From assembly GCA_900543525.1 (NCBI GenBank), contig UQRS01000025.1:1-26548 (forward strand): a DNA stretch of 26,548 bases, in the 5' to 3' direction. This document shows, in pieces, positions 7,293 to 15,223 of this stretch. The stretch is from an uncultured Oscillospiraceae bacterium (lineage in GTDB: Bacteria > Bacillota > Clostridia > Oscillospirales > Acutalibacteraceae). How positions within the stretch are numbered: the stretch's first letter is position 1; each line of letters begins with the position of its first letter. A program made the translations under genes and the position numbers. Below the pieces are notes generated by a model. That model searched no databases. It was not told the origin of the DNA and was given only the letters and a program-made list of their open reading frames with translations.

Positions 7293-7847
7293 TCACTCCC
7301 CGGTTTTCAGAGGGTGCCTCCCCCTCCATCGGCGGGAGAAAAAGCGGTATCCGCCCCAGATCAGCGCCGAAATCGCCGTGCCGATCAGCGCACCGGCCAA
7401 TATATCGCTTGGATAGTGCACGCAGAGATATAGCCGGGAAAATCCCATCAGGCAGGCGAAAATATAGGCCGGAATCCCCACCCGCCTCCCGAGCAGCGAA
7501 AGGGCAAAGGCCGCCTCAAACGCGGCGGCGGTGTGCCCGGAGGGAAAACTGAAATCCTTCGGCCGGGCAACCAGCAGAGGCATATCTCCCAGCAGCTCAA
7601 ACGGGCGCGCTCTGGCCACACCGGGCTTCAGGATCAGGTTGACGACCACCGCGCCGACCGCCAGAAAGATCAGGAGAAGGATGCCGCTTTTCCTCGTCCG
7701 GCGAAACGGCAGCAGACAAAGACCGATCAGAATAAAGATAAGCCCGTTGTTCCCGAGGAAGGACACCGCCGGCATCACGGTATCCAGAAATTTGCACTGC
7801 AGGTGTTCTATAACAAAGCGCAGCATTTGCAGATCCAGATTTTCCAA
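7293..7847 (-). CDS. PAP2-family membrane phosphatase
   Basis: This 184-residue membrane protein has the full PAP2 (phosphatidic acid phosphatase type 2) signature: a KPGVARARP block (Lys74, Arg81, Pro82), PSGH (residues 102-105), and SR...H...D (Ser137-Arg138, His144, Asp148). Several hydrophobic segments surround these motifs (around residues 24-46, 56-73, 106-120, 124-136 and 149-168). The family removes phosphate from lipid phosphates such as undecaprenyl pyrophosphate or phosphatidylglycerol phosphate; the exact substrate cannot be told. The start is a TTG codon, supported by GGGGGGA about 7 bases upstream; an ATG eight codons later is a weaker alternative. It has its own promoter (7907-7935) and terminator, so it is probably monocistronic. 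Confidence 0.9.
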   Translation of the reverse strand: MENLDLQMLRFVIEHLQCKFLDTVMPAVSFLGNNGLIFILIGLCLLPFRRTRKSGILLLIFLAVGAVVVNLILKPGVARARPFELLGDMPLLVARPKDFSFPSGHTAAAFEAAFALSLLGRRVGIPAYIFACLMGFSRLYLCVHYPSDILAGALIGTAISALIWGGYRFFSRRWRGRHPLKTGE

Positions 7848-7864
7848 AAGCAGTCCCCCCGGTC

Positions 7865-7909
7865 AAAAAAAGCAATAAGGTCAGCGCGAAGCTTCGCACT
7901 GACCTTATT
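7865..7909 (-). terminator. Intrinsic terminator of the alpha-mannosidase gene
   Basis: AATAAGGTCAG (7874-7884) is fully complementary to CTGACCTTATT (7899-7909), with a GCGAAGCTTCGC palindrome inside. On the minus strand a run of seven T residues (7871-7865) follows shortly after. The hairpin's upstream arm overlaps the -10 region of the PAP2 promoter. Confidence 0.8.
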
Positions 7910-7935
7910 ATACAAAGGATTCAATTGGAAATCAA
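7907..7935 (-). promoter_or_regulatory. Sigma-A type promoter of the PAP2 gene
   Basis: On the minus strand TTGATT (7930-7935) and TATAAT (7907-7912) are separated by 17 bases. The predicted start near 7900 falls inside the mannosidase terminator hairpin, so transcripts starting here lack one arm and would escape the terminator, whereas read-through transcripts would form it. Confidence 0.65.
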
Positions 7936-7971
7936 TCCACGCCGCCAAAAAAGCCGCTTTGCAGCAGGTGC

Positions 7972-10900
7972 TTACGCCTTGATCCGCAGGGTCTTGATCT
8001 CAAACGGGCGGAAGGAGAGCTTCGCCCGGACGCCGTCGCCCGACTTTTCAAACGCGACGGGCTTGCCGTCGGTCTCGAGCATATTGCACTCGGCCATCTC
8101 GGCGCAGGGCAGGGCGAGATACAGCTCGGTCTCGGTCTTGGTGCGGGCCGACTCATAGAGGCGGAGCACCAGGTCGCCCGAGCCATCCTCGGCCGGCTTC
8201 ATAGCCTCGAGGATAATATTCTCGTCCGCGACGGTCAGCACAGAGCCCTCGGCCGCCGCTCCGGCATAGACCTCCACCGGGACGTTGAGGTCATAGGCCT
8301 CCCTATAAATGCCGCTGTCCTTGAAGCAGCCGTCATAGGCATAGAAGCTGTAGACGAAATGCTGGGTTCCCTGATCGCACTCGGGATCGGGGCTGAAGGG
8401 GGCGCGCAGCAGGGTCAGGTTGATCGAGCTGCCCAGCACATTGATGCCGTACTTGCTGTCGTTGAGGACGGCAAAGCCTCTCCCCTCCTCGACCAGGGCG
8501 CTCCACTTGTGGTTGCAAACCTCCCACCGGTCGAAGTCGAAGGGGCGGGAACGATGGTTCGGCCGCTTGATGTAGCCGAACTGAATGTCGTGATAGGCCT
8601 CTTCCGCGTAGTAGTCGACGTCAAAGCAGACCTTGAGCATCTTGTGCAGCTCGTGCCACTCGACCGTCGTGTCGAAATCCACCCGGCGGGAGAAGTCGCA
8701 GAGACTGGCAATCTGCACCATGTCGGAATTGTGCAGCCGGCGGGTAATTTTGACCGCCGCCTTGACCGGGCCGGCCGAAACCAGCTCGAACTTCGCCGGC
8801 TCGGAAAGCTCGACCGGGCAGAATTCATAGGAGGTGTCGACGTCCCAGGCCTCAAAACTGACCGAAATATCCTTGTACATCTTCATGTCGTTGCAAAGCC
8901 CCTTGCACAGCTCGCTGCCGTCGGCCTTGCTCACGATCGAAGAAATCGCACCCATCTCGTTGAAGGTAACCTTCAGATAACGGTTTTCGAGCACGGCGCC
9001 GGTCGCCACAACCGTGGCCGAAGCGCCGTCCTCCGCCTGCAGAGCGGCGGCGGGAGTCACGACAACCGAACCGCAGGCAGGCACCGTAACCTCCGCAATG
9101 CGGCGGTCGCCGAGCGTCTGCACCGGCACCGGCTTGCCGTCCGCCTGCGCGCCCTCGAACCCGTCGGGCAGCTCGATCACCGCCGTCCGGTCGAAGGACA
9201 GAGAGTTGGAGACGGTAACCGCCTTCTCCCCCTTGCAGAGGAAGCCGGCCATATCCGCACGGATGGCGGTCAGATCCTCCAGCACCTTGGCGTAGAGCGC
9301 CTCCGCCTCCTTATACACGCGGTTGATGGAGGAGCCGGGCAGGATGTCGTGGAACTGGCAGAGCAGAACCTTCTTCCAAAGCTCGTCCATTTCGGCCAGG
9401 GGATAGTCGTATCCCTTGGAGGCCGCGATGACGCCCAAAAACTCGGTCTCGCGCAGCGAAAGCTCGCAGCGGCGGTTGAAGTTCTTGGTCCTCGACTGAG
9501 AGGACTGAACGCCGCGGTGGCACTGGAGATACAGCTCTCCGTTATAATTATCGGTCGGGGCGGGATGCTCCTTGAAGAAATCGTTGGGGTGGGTATTCTT
9601 GACCTTGGGGCAGCCCTCAAAATCATTCTCGCGGCGGATATACTCGATAAAATCGCGGGAGGGGCCGCCGCCGCCGTCACCGTAGCCGTAGGGTACCATG
9701 AAGCCGCGGATGCCCTCACGCTGCTTGCGGCCCTTCCAGCGGTGGATCATGGTGCCGGCGTTGACGTCGGAGTTATAGTCGTCGTGCATGAAGGACAGCA
9801 CCGAGCTGCCGTCCATGCCGATCCAGTTGAAGTAGTTGTAGGGGAAGCGGTCGCCCCCGTGATAGGACCACCAGATCTTCTGCGTGGAGAAATAGTCCAC
9901 GCCGCAGCCCTTCATAATCTGCGGCAGAGCGGCGTTATAGCCGAACACGTCGGGCAGCCAGAGCATCTTGCTGTCGACGCCAAACTCCTCCAGGAAGAAG
10001 CGCTTGCCGTGGACAAACTGACGCACCAGCGCCTCACCCGAGGAGATGTTGGTGTCGGCCTCGACCCACATGCCGCCTTCCGGAATCCACTGGCCGGATT
10101 TTACCTTTTCCTTGATCTTCTCATACAGCTTGGGATAAAGCTCCTTCACCATGCGGTAGAGGTGCGGCTGGCTCTGCAGGAATTTATACTCGGGGTACTC
10201 GTCCATATGGCGGATCTGCGCCCCGAAGGTGCGGTGCACCTTCCGCTGGGTCTCGGCATAGGGCCAGAGCCAGCAGATGTCGATATGCGCGTGGCCGAAG
10301 GCATAGAACTGCGGCGCAGTCGAGCCGTTGTGACACTCGAACAGAGGCGCCAGCCGCTCTCTCGCGGCGGCATAGGCGGCGTCACGCTCGGCCTCCTCCA
10401 CCTCAAAATCCACGATGTTGGTGAAGTCCTTCAGTCCCTGCCAGAGATCCTGATACCGCAGGGAGTCGTCGGTCATGGCGTTTACCGCTTCCCAAATGAC
10501 CTTGACGTCCATGTAGAGCTGATAGGCCGTCTCATTCCAGATGCCGATGCTGCTGTCGCCAATGCTGGTGCGCAGCTCCTGCGGGTCGCGCGGCTTGTAG
10601 GAGCCGGGCAGAACCGGGCCGTAGTCGCAGCCGGTATCGGTGTGGCCGGCGTATGCCTCCATCACGAGGTCGTATGTATCCCCCGCCTTGGCGCACTTCG
10701 CCAGGGTGAGGTCGCTGACCCGGTGGATTTCATCCCGAACCCAGTCGTTGCGGCGGGCGCCGAATTCCTCTCCGTTCACAAATACCGAGGACTCGCCCCC
10801 GAGATTCAGGCGCATGACCACCCGTTTGCCGTCGGCAGCCTCCGGAATCGTGATCGCGGCCCTGGCCCAGAGGTATTCCCACTCTCTGCCCCAGCGGTCG

Positions 10901-11067
10901 CCGGTGTGCAGCGGCTTGAAGTCGCCGGTCACCGCCCGGTCATAATCCAGACGGTCAAAGGTCGTATAGCCCGAAAATTCAATCGGGGCCAGCGGCCGGT
11001 AGATATCCTTTACCAGCACACGCATCCATTTTTCAATACGTCTACGCCATTCATCTTTCAGTTGCAT
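7972..11067 (-). CDS. Glycoside hydrolase family 38 alpha-mannosidase
   Basis: This 1031-residue protein, of normal GH38 length, hydrolyses terminal alpha-mannose residues from oligosaccharides, using a metal ion (Zn). Motifs in order: HAHIDICWLWPYAETQRK (~258-275; His and Asp metal ligands), EGGMWVEADTN followed by LWLPDVFGY (Asp near residue 373 as the catalytic nucleophile and metal ligand), and QFHDILPGSSI (~569; metal-binding His). The C-terminal half carries the beta-sandwich region typical of the family. There is no signal peptide, so it probably acts in the cytoplasm on imported mannosides. The ATG follows a strong AGGAGGG site. The gene stands alone, with its own promoter and terminator and no adjacent sugar transporter in the window. 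The strand opposite carries a long open frame of no significance, a product of GC-rich codon use. Confidence 0.95.
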   Translation of the reverse strand: MQLKDEWRRRIEKWMRVLVKDIYRPLAPIEFSGYTTFDRLDYDRAVTGDFKPLHTGDRWGREWEYLWARAAITIPEAADGKRVVMRLNLGGESSVFVNGEEFGARRNDWVRDEIHRVSDLTLAKCAKAGDTYDLVMEAYAGHTDTGCDYGPVLPGSYKPRDPQELRTSIGDSSIGIWNETAYQLYMDVKVIWEAVNAMTDDSLRYQDLWQGLKDFTNIVDFEVEEAERDAAYAAARERLAPLFECHNGSTAPQFYAFGHAHIDICWLWPYAETQRKVHRTFGAQIRHMDEYPEYKFLQSQPHLYRMVKELYPKLYEKIKEKVKSGQWIPEGGMWVEADTNISSGEALVRQFVHGKRFFLEEFGVDSKMLWLPDVFGYNAALPQIMKGCGVDYFSTQKIWWSYHGGDRFPYNYFNWIGMDGSSVLSFMHDDYNSDVNAGTMIHRWKGRKQREGIRGFMVPYGYGDGGGGPSRDFIEYIRRENDFEGCPKVKNTHPNDFFKEHPAPTDNYNGELYLQCHRGVQSSQSRTKNFNRRCELSLRETEFLGVIAASKGYDYPLAEMDELWKKVLLCQFHDILPGSSINRVYKEAEALYAKVLEDLTAIRADMAGFLCKGEKAVTVSNSLSFDRTAVIELPDGFEGAQADGKPVPVQTLGDRRIAEVTVPACGSVVVTPAAALQAEDGASATVVATGAVLENRYLKVTFNEMGAISSIVSKADGSELCKGLCNDMKMYKDISVSFEAWDVDTSYEFCPVELSEPAKFELVSAGPVKAAVKITRRLHNSDMVQIASLCDFSRRVDFDTTVEWHELHKMLKVCFDVDYYAEEAYHDIQFGYIKRPNHRSRPFDFDRWEVCNHKWSALVEEGRGFAVLNDSKYGINVLGSSINLTLLRAPFSPDPECDQGTQHFVYSFYAYDGCFKDSGIYREAYDLNVPVEVYAGAAAEGSVLTVADENIILEAMKPAEDGSGDLVLRLYESARTKTETELYLALPCAEMAECNMLETDGKPVAFEKSGDGVRAKLSFRPFEIKTLRIKA

Positions 11068-11103
11068 GCGTTTCCCTCCTAAAAAAATGCAGGATTTAGG
11101 TTT

Positions 11104-11131
11104 ATTATACTTTTCACACGGTATTTTGCAA
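11104..11131 (-). promoter_or_regulatory. Sigma-A type promoter of the alpha-mannosidase gene
   Basis: On the minus strand TTGCAA (11126-11131) and TATAAT (11104-11109) are separated by 16 bases. The transcript would begin near 11097, leaving a ~30-base leader with the AGGAGGG ribosome binding site. Confidence 0.65.
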
Positions 11132-11370
11132 TATACAATCCCGACACAGAAAACTGCACAATATAGACATCCTGTGCGATAAAAAAGGTGCGGCCGCGCC
11201 CCCTCTTCTCCCTTTTACATATTAAAATATGGGGCGGCCTTCACGAATCAGCCGGCCGAAACGTATGAATAAAATCTGCTTCAAAAAATGTATATACATC
11301 AAAATATACATTTTCAGAGGGTGAAAATCAGCTTTTTGAAGCCTGTTTCAGTATTTTTTTGCATTTTTGG
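11132..11370. other. Non-coding stretch between divergent genes, rich in inverted repeats
   Basis: This gene-free region separates the mannosidase promoter from the transporter promoter. It holds GCTTCAAAAA (11278-11287), exactly complementary to TTTTTGAAGC (11333-11342). Within it AAAATGTATA (11285-11294) is complementary to TATACATTTT (11305-11314), and ATGTATATACAT (11288-11299) is a perfect palindrome. A GC-rich imperfect hairpin (about 11193-11240) lies nearer the mannosidase side. Since these lie upstream of both promoters, a DNA-level role such as an operator fits better than an RNA switch. No specific regulator can be named. Confidence 0.45.
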
Positions 11371-11398
11371 TTGCATTTTTTAAAATATGTGATACAAT
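11371..11398 (+). promoter_or_regulatory. Sigma-A type promoter of the amino-acid ABC transporter operon
   Basis: TTGCAT (11371-11376) and TACAAT (11393-11398) are separated by 16 bases. The start near 11405 is followed at once by a hairpin, TTGCGGA (11409-11415) pairing with TCCGCAA (11420-11426), and by the GGGAGGA ribosome binding site. The hairpin has no T tract and its loop lacks the A1/G4 pattern seen in the nitrogen-gene leaders. Confidence 0.65.
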
Positions 11399-11451
11399 AG
11401 CTTTGCTCTTGCGGAAGAATCCGCAATTCAAAAATTGGGAGGAATTTTTTT

Positions 11452-12330
11452 ATGAAAAAGGTTCTTGCAATTCTTTTGGCGCTCTGCATGTGCGTTGGCG
11501 TCATGGCCGGCTGCGGCAATAACGGTGACGCCTCTTCCAACGGATCGTCTGCGGGCAAGAAGCAGGCGGTCAAGGTAATCGACATCAACCTGACCGATGA
11601 AGAGTATGCTTTCGGCGTTGACAAGGATCAGCCCGAGCTGCTGGATAAGGTCAACAGCTTCATCAGCGAGATCATGAGCAACGGCCAATTTGACGAGATC
11701 TGCAGCCACTACTTCGGCGACGGCAAGCCGGCCGCAGTTCAGTCCGCCACATATGACGAGAGCAAGGATCAGCTGGTTGTCGCGACCAACGCCGCTTTCG
11801 AGCCGTTCGAGTACACCGAGGGCGACGGCTACTACGGCATTGATATGGAAATTGCCGCGGCTCTGGCCAAATATCTCGGCAAAGAGCTGGTCATCAACAA
11901 CATGGACTTCGACGCGGTTTGCCTCTCGGTTGGCCAGCACAAGTGCGACGTCGCCATGGCCGGCCTGACGGTCAAGGAGGAGCGTAAGGAGTATGTGAAC
12001 TTCTCGAACCCCTACTACTCTGCTTCGCAGAAGCTGATTGTGGCCGGCGACGACACTACGTTCGACGCCTGCAAAACGGCTGACGATGTGATCGCCATCC
12101 TGAACACCTACGACAAGACCACCAAGATCGGCGTCCAGAACGGCACCACCGGTCAGCTCTTCCTGGAGGGCGACGAGGAGATGGGTTTTGACGGCTTCAA
12201 CGTCACCTGCACCGGATACAAGAGCGGCTCTCTGGCTGTGCAGGATCTGATCAACGGCGGCCTGAACTATGTTGTGATCGACTCCGCTCCGGCGGCCGCG
12301 ATCACCGAGGCCATCAACAAGCTCGCCTAA
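11452..12330 (+). CDS. Amino-acid ABC transporter substrate-binding lipoprotein, circularly permuted
   Basis: This 292-residue protein begins with a lipoprotein signal (Cys21 in VMAGC) and a Ser/Gly linker, so it should be anchored outside the membrane and deliver a polar amino acid (glutamine, glutamate or similar) to the permease encoded next. Residues ~107-292 follow the family-3 solute-binding order: DQLVVATNAAFEPFEY, GIDMEIAAALAKYLGK, AGLTVKEERKEYVNFS (Arg178 as the expected carboxylate ligand), IGVQNGTTGQ, and VVIDSAPA (Asp277). The chain stops there. The segment that usually follows, of the form (I/V)xxLTxEEYAxxVxK...ELLxKVNxxIxEIxxxGxFDxIxxxYFG, is instead found at residues ~40-89, right after the linker. 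The protein is thus a circular permutation of the usual type II binding fold. The motif order is seen directly; preserved function is inferred. Related database entries probably exist in gut Clostridia. Confidence 0.9.
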   Translation: MKKVLAILLALCMCVGVMAGCGNNGDASSNGSSAGKKQAVKVIDINLTDEEYAFGVDKDQPELLDKVNSFISEIMSNGQFDEICSHYFGDGKPAAVQSATYDESKDQLVVATNAAFEPFEYTEGDGYYGIDMEIAAALAKYLGKELVINNMDFDAVCLSVGQHKCDVAMAGLTVKEERKEYVNFSNPYYSASQKLIVAGDDTTFDACKTADDVIAILNTYDKTTKIGVQNGTTGQLFLEGDEEMGFDGFNVTCTGYKSGSLAVQDLINGGLNYVVIDSAPAAAITEAINKLA

Positions 12331-12360
12331 ATTTTTTCCAAAAATACAAGGTTTTGATAT

Positions 12361-12391
12361 AGATAGCCTCATCCCCGCGGTGAGGCTATCT
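12361..12391 (+). promoter_or_regulatory. Intercistronic stem-loop between binding protein and permease genes
   Basis: AGATAGCCTCA (12361-12371) is exactly complementary to TGAGGCTATCT (12381-12391) around a 9-base loop. No T tract follows, so it is probably not a full terminator. Such structures commonly protect the upstream mRNA part and allow more binding protein than permease to be made; that role is inferred. Confidence 0.7.
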
Positions 12392-12422
12392 GTATTCCAA
12401 CCGGATTACAGGAACTTGAATT

Positions 12423-13133
12423 ATGGGTAATTTTGAAAGAAAAATCGAACGGTTCATCGAAATATTCGTAGATGCCGGCGGGTACAGGACGGTTGTACAG
12501 GGACTTCAAAACACCCTGAAAATCGCCATAGTCGGTCTTTTGATCGGCATCGTGATCGGTACTCTGATCGCTACCGTCCGCGTTTTGCCGAAATACAGAC
12601 TGCTGCCCCGCATCCTTAACGGCATTTGCAGCCTGTATGTCGCCCTCTTCCGCGGCACGCCGATGGTGGTGCAGCTGCTGGTTGTTTACTACGTTGCGCT
12701 GCCGCTGATGAATATCAAGCTGCAATCGGTCGCCGTAGCCATAATTGTTTTCGGCCTCAACAGCGGCGCCTATATTTCGGAGATTATGCGCAGCGGCATC
12801 CTCTCGGTCGACAAGGGACAGATGGAGGGCGGCCGGTCGGTAGGTCTCTCCTTCGGCACGACCATGCTGAAGATTGTCATTCCGCAGGCGGTCAAAAACA
12901 TCCTGCCGACTCTGGGAAACGAGTTTATCTCCCTGATTAAGGAGACATCGGTGGTCAGCTTTATCGGCGCGACCGACCTGTATGTCGCTTTCAACTACAT
13001 CGGCAGCAACAGCTATGAGTTCATGGTGCCGTACCTTGTGATGGCGCTGATCTATATTGTTCTTGTCCTGATTATCAGTCTGCTGATCAAGCTGATGGAA
13101 AGGAGTTTGAGAAAAAGTGATCGAGGTCGTTAA
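12423..13133 (+). CDS. Polar amino-acid ABC transporter permease
   Basis: This 236-residue inner-membrane protein belongs to the HisM/GlnP-type permeases. It has hydrophobic segments around residues 35-55, 75-100, 105-125 and 205-228, and an EAA loop near residues 134-155 ([18 protein letters not shown] followed by IPQA) that contacts the ATPase. The N-terminal [11 protein letters not shown] and the [11 protein letters not shown] motif are typical of the group. The ATPase gene starts 17 bases before its stop codon, so the two are translationally coupled. It works as a dimer or with itself, as only one permease gene is present. Confidence 0.95.
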   Translation: MGNFERKIERFIEIFVDAGGYRTVVQGLQNTLKIAIVGLLIGIVIGTLIATVRVLPKYRLLPRILNGICSLYVALFRGTPMVVQLLVVYYVALPLMNIKLQSVAVAIIVFGLNSGAYISEIMRSGILSVDKGQMEGGRSVGLSFGTTMLKIVIPQAVKNILPTLGNEFISLIKETSVVSFIGATDLYVAFNYIGSNSYEFMVPYLVMALIYIVLVLIISLLIKLMERSLRKSDRGR

Positions 13134-13914
13134 CCTGAACAAAAGCTTTGGCGAACTCCACGTCCTGAAGGACATCAACATCACGATCCATCAGGGCGAA
13201 AAGGTGGTTGTGGTCGGGCCGTCCGGCTCGGGCAAGAGTACCTTCCTGCGCTGTCTGAACTGTATGGAGGATCCGACCTCCGGCAGCGTGTTTTTCGGCG
13301 GCGTCGACATTGCCGACATGCACGTCGACATCAACGTCCACCGGCAGAAGATGGGCATGGTCTTTCAGCATTTCAACCTCTTCAACAACAAAACGGTGAT
13401 CGAGAACATTATGCTCGCCCCCGTATATGTGGAGAAGAAGCGGATGCACGCCCTCAAGCGGCAGAAGCTTCTGGGCAAGGCGCCGAAGGATGTGCAGATT
13501 CTCTCGAATAAGGAGATTCGGGAGAAGGCGCGGGCGCAGGCGATCTCCCTGCTGCGACGCATCGGCCTTGAGGAGAAGGCGGACGTTTATCCCGCGATGC
13601 TTTCGGGCGGGCAGAAGCAGCGGGTGGCCATTGTCCGCTCGCTGGCCATGAACCCGGATGTAATTCTCTTTGACGAGCCGACCTCTGCCCTCGACCCCGA
13701 GATGGTGGGCGAGGTGCTCGAGCTGATGAAATCGCTGGCCGACGAGGGGATGACCATGGTGATCGTCACGCACGAGATGGGCTTTGCGCGGGAGGTTGCC
13801 ACCCTCGTCCTTTTCATGGACGAGGGCCGTATTCTGGAGGAAAACAATCCCAAAGACTTTTTCGAAAATCCGCAGAATCCCCGGCTGAAGGATTTTCTGT
13901 CGAAAGTTTTGTAA
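13117..13914 (+). CDS. Polar amino-acid ABC transporter ATPase (GlnQ-like)
   Basis: The 265-residue ATPase powers uptake by the adjacent permease. It shows a Walker A motif (GPSGSGKST, residues 34-42), Q-loop (VFQHFNLF), signature LSGGQKQR (~162-169), Walker [13 protein letters not shown] (~183-194) and the switch His in THEMGF (~219). It starts with GTG, overlapping the permease gene by 17 bases, with an AAAGGAG site ~11 bases upstream. It is about 25 residues longer than the usual ~240, because a Lys/Arg-rich stretch ([20 protein letters not shown] and a few more residues, ~107-130) is inserted between the Q-loop region and the signature motif. No further transporter genes follow; a new promoter begins 9 bases downstream. 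Confidence 0.95.
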   Translation: MIEVVNLNKSFGELHVLKDINITIHQGEKVVVVGPSGSGKSTFLRCLNCMEDPTSGSVFFGGVDIADMHVDINVHRQKMGMVFQHFNLFNNKTVIENIMLAPVYVEKKRMHALKRQKLLGKAPKDVQILSNKEIREKARAQAISLLRRIGLEEKADVYPAMLSGGQKQRVAIVRSLAMNPDVILFDEPTSALDPEMVGEVLELMKSLADEGMTMVIVTHEMGFAREVATLVLFMDEGRILEENNPKDFFENPQNPRLKDFLSKVL

Positions 13915-13922
13915 ATTCGCTC

Positions 13923-13951
13923 TTGACAAAATCCGCACTTTCGTGCATAAT
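13923..13951 (+). promoter_or_regulatory. Strong promoter of the split glutamate synthase operon
   Basis: A consensus -35 box TTGACA (13923-13928) lies 17 bases before CATAAT (13946-13951). The expected start near 13958 places the antiterminator-like hairpin at the very 5' end of the RNA. Confidence 0.8.
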
Positions 13952-13961
13952 AGTCTTTAAA

Positions 13962-14023
13962 GGACAAAGGAGTCCACTGGAACAAGGCTTGTGCAAAGCC
14001 TTGTCCCGGTGGGCTTTTTCTTT
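13962..14023 (+). promoter_or_regulatory. ANTAR-type antitermination leader with intrinsic terminator (glutamate synthase operon)
   Basis: GGAC (13962-13965) and GTCC (13972-13975) form a hairpin with the six-base loop AAAGGA: A at position 1, G at position 4, the signature reported for ANTAR-protein RNA targets. Overlapping it is a long terminator: CCACTGG (13974-13980) pairs with CCGGTGG (14006-14012), ACAAGGCTT with AAGCCTTGT inside, and T5CT3 follows (14015-14023). The terminator's 5' arm can extend through the GGAGTCC of the first hairpin, so the two structures exclude each other. Only one such hexaloop hairpin is visible, whereas the best-described ANTAR targets have two in tandem. Confidence 0.65.
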
Positions 14024-14028
14024 GTTTC

Positions 14029-14100
14029 CGGGCTTTTATGCCCTCCATATTTTTCGGAGGGCAGACCGAGGAAAGCCCGAGATTGGAGTAAACTGGAGGG
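14029..14100 (+). promoter_or_regulatory. Second leader hairpin with a possible anti-ribosome-binding-site switch
   Basis: CGGGCTTT (14029-14036) pairs with AAAGCCCG (14072-14079), and inside it GCCCTCC (14040-14046) pairs with GGAGGGC (14056-14062). The same CCCTCCA (14041-14047) is also perfectly complementary to TGGAGGG (14094-14100), the ribosome binding site of the amidotransferase gene. The leader could therefore fold with the site either free or masked. This is read from base complementarity alone. Confidence 0.45.
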
Positions 14101-14107
14101 ATTCCAC

Positions 14108-15223
14108 ATGATCAGAGAGGAACTGCGCGAGGGCAACGTCCGCATCCCGTCGGGCTGTGCCATCTCGGGCATATTTTCCAAAAGCGGCCAGCCGGTGAAC
14201 GGACGGGTCATCGTCGACTCGATCTCCACCATGCACGACCGGTCGAACGGCCTCGGCGGCGGCTTCGCCGGCTACGGCATCTATCCGCAATACAAGGAGC
14301 TGTACGCCTTCCACATTTTCTATGACAGCTTGAAGGCCAAGGAGGAGTGCGAGGATTATCTTGAGCGGCGGTTCGACATCGTCAACCTGTCCAAAATCCC
14401 GGTGCGCAAAATCCCTGCCATCACCGACGAGCCGCTGATCTGGCGGTATTTCGCCGCGCCGCTGCCGACGAGGCTTGCCGACAGCCATCTGGATGAGGCC
14501 AGCTATGTCGCCCACTTTGTCAACAAGGTCAACGCACAGATCGACGGCGCTTATGTTTTCTCGAGCGGGAAAAACATGGGCGTTTTCAAGGCGGTCGGCT
14601 ATCCGGAGGATGTCGGCGAGTACTACCGCCTGGACGAGTATGAGGGCTATTGCTGGACGGCGCACGGCCGGTATCCGACCAACACCCCCGGCTGGTGGGG
14701 CGGCGCCCATCCCTTCGCGCTGGGCGAGTTTTCCATTGTACATAACGGGGAGATTTCCTCCTACGACGCCAATCGGCGGTTCATTGAGATGTTCGGTTAT
14801 AAATGTACCCTTCTGACCGACACGGAGGTCATCACCTACATGTTTGACTTCCTTGTGCGCCGGCAGGGCCTCTCTCTGGAAGAGGCCTCGAGCGTTATGG
14901 CTGCCTCCTTCTGGTCGACCATTGAGCGCCAACCGGCCGAGGTGCGGGAGAAGCTGACCTATCTGCGCAGCGCCTTCGGGCCGATGCTGATTACCGGCCC
15001 CTTCTCCATCCTTTTGGGCTTCAACGGCGGCGTCATGGCGCTCAACGACCGGCTCAAGCTCCGTTCGATGGTCGTGGGCGAGAAGGACGACATGGCCTAC
15101 ATCGCGAGTGAGGAGTGCGCCATCCGCGTGATGGAGCCGAACCTCGACCGGATCTGGGCTCCGCGCGGCGGAGAGCCTGTGATCTTCAAGCTGAACAAGG
15201 AGGGTGAACAGCGGTGTCTGTAA
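14108..15223 (+). CDS. Split glutamate synthase: class II glutamine amidotransferase subunit
   Basis: This 371-residue protein corresponds to the glutaminase domain of glutamate synthase, releasing ammonia from glutamine for transfer to 2-oxoglutarate. The nucleophile Cys17 in SGCAISGIF is preceded by 16 residues; class II amidotransferases act with Cys as the N-terminal residue, so these are probably a cleaved propeptide. Other motifs are HGRYPTNTPGWWGGAHPF, FSIVHNGEISSY and LLTDTEVITYMFDFLVRRQG. The ATG at 14108 has GGAGGG 7 bases upstream; an upstream in-frame ATG at 13991 lies inside the terminator and is rejected. The next gene overlaps its end. It is first in a five-gene unit controlled by the leader at 13962-14023. 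Confidence 0.92.
   Translation: MIREELREGNVRIPSGCAISGIFSKSGQPVNGRVIVDSISTMHDRSNGLGGGFAGYGIYPQYKELYAFHIFYDSLKAKEECEDYLERRFDIVNLSKIPVRKIPAITDEPLIWRYFAAPLPTRLADSHLDEASYVAHFVNKVNAQIDGAYVFSSGKNMGVFKAVGYPEDVGEYYRLDEYEGYCWTAHGRYPTNTPGWWGGAHPFALGEFSIVHNGEISSYDANRRFIEMFGYKCTLLTDTEVITYMFDFLVRRQGLSLEEASSVMAASFWSTIERQPAEVREKLTYLRSAFGPMLITGPFSILLGFNGGVMALNDRLKLRSMVVGEKDDMAYIASEECAIRVMEPNLDRIWAPRGGEPVIFKLNKEGEQRCL

Noticed and set aside
8359..11082. Long plus-strand open frame of about 900 codons opposite the alpha-mannosidase
   Set aside because: It is antisense to an intact GH38 gene. Such frames arise from GC-rich third codon positions, and it has no family motif.
11409..11426. Transporter leader hairpin as a further ANTAR target
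   Set aside because: Its loop is AGAA (or AAGAAT if the last pair opens), without G at position 4, and no terminator overlaps it.
13962..14100. Glutamine riboswitch before the glutamate synthase genes
   Set aside because: The leader does not show the conserved core I know for the glutamine-binding motif; the overlapping hexaloop hairpin and terminator explain it better.
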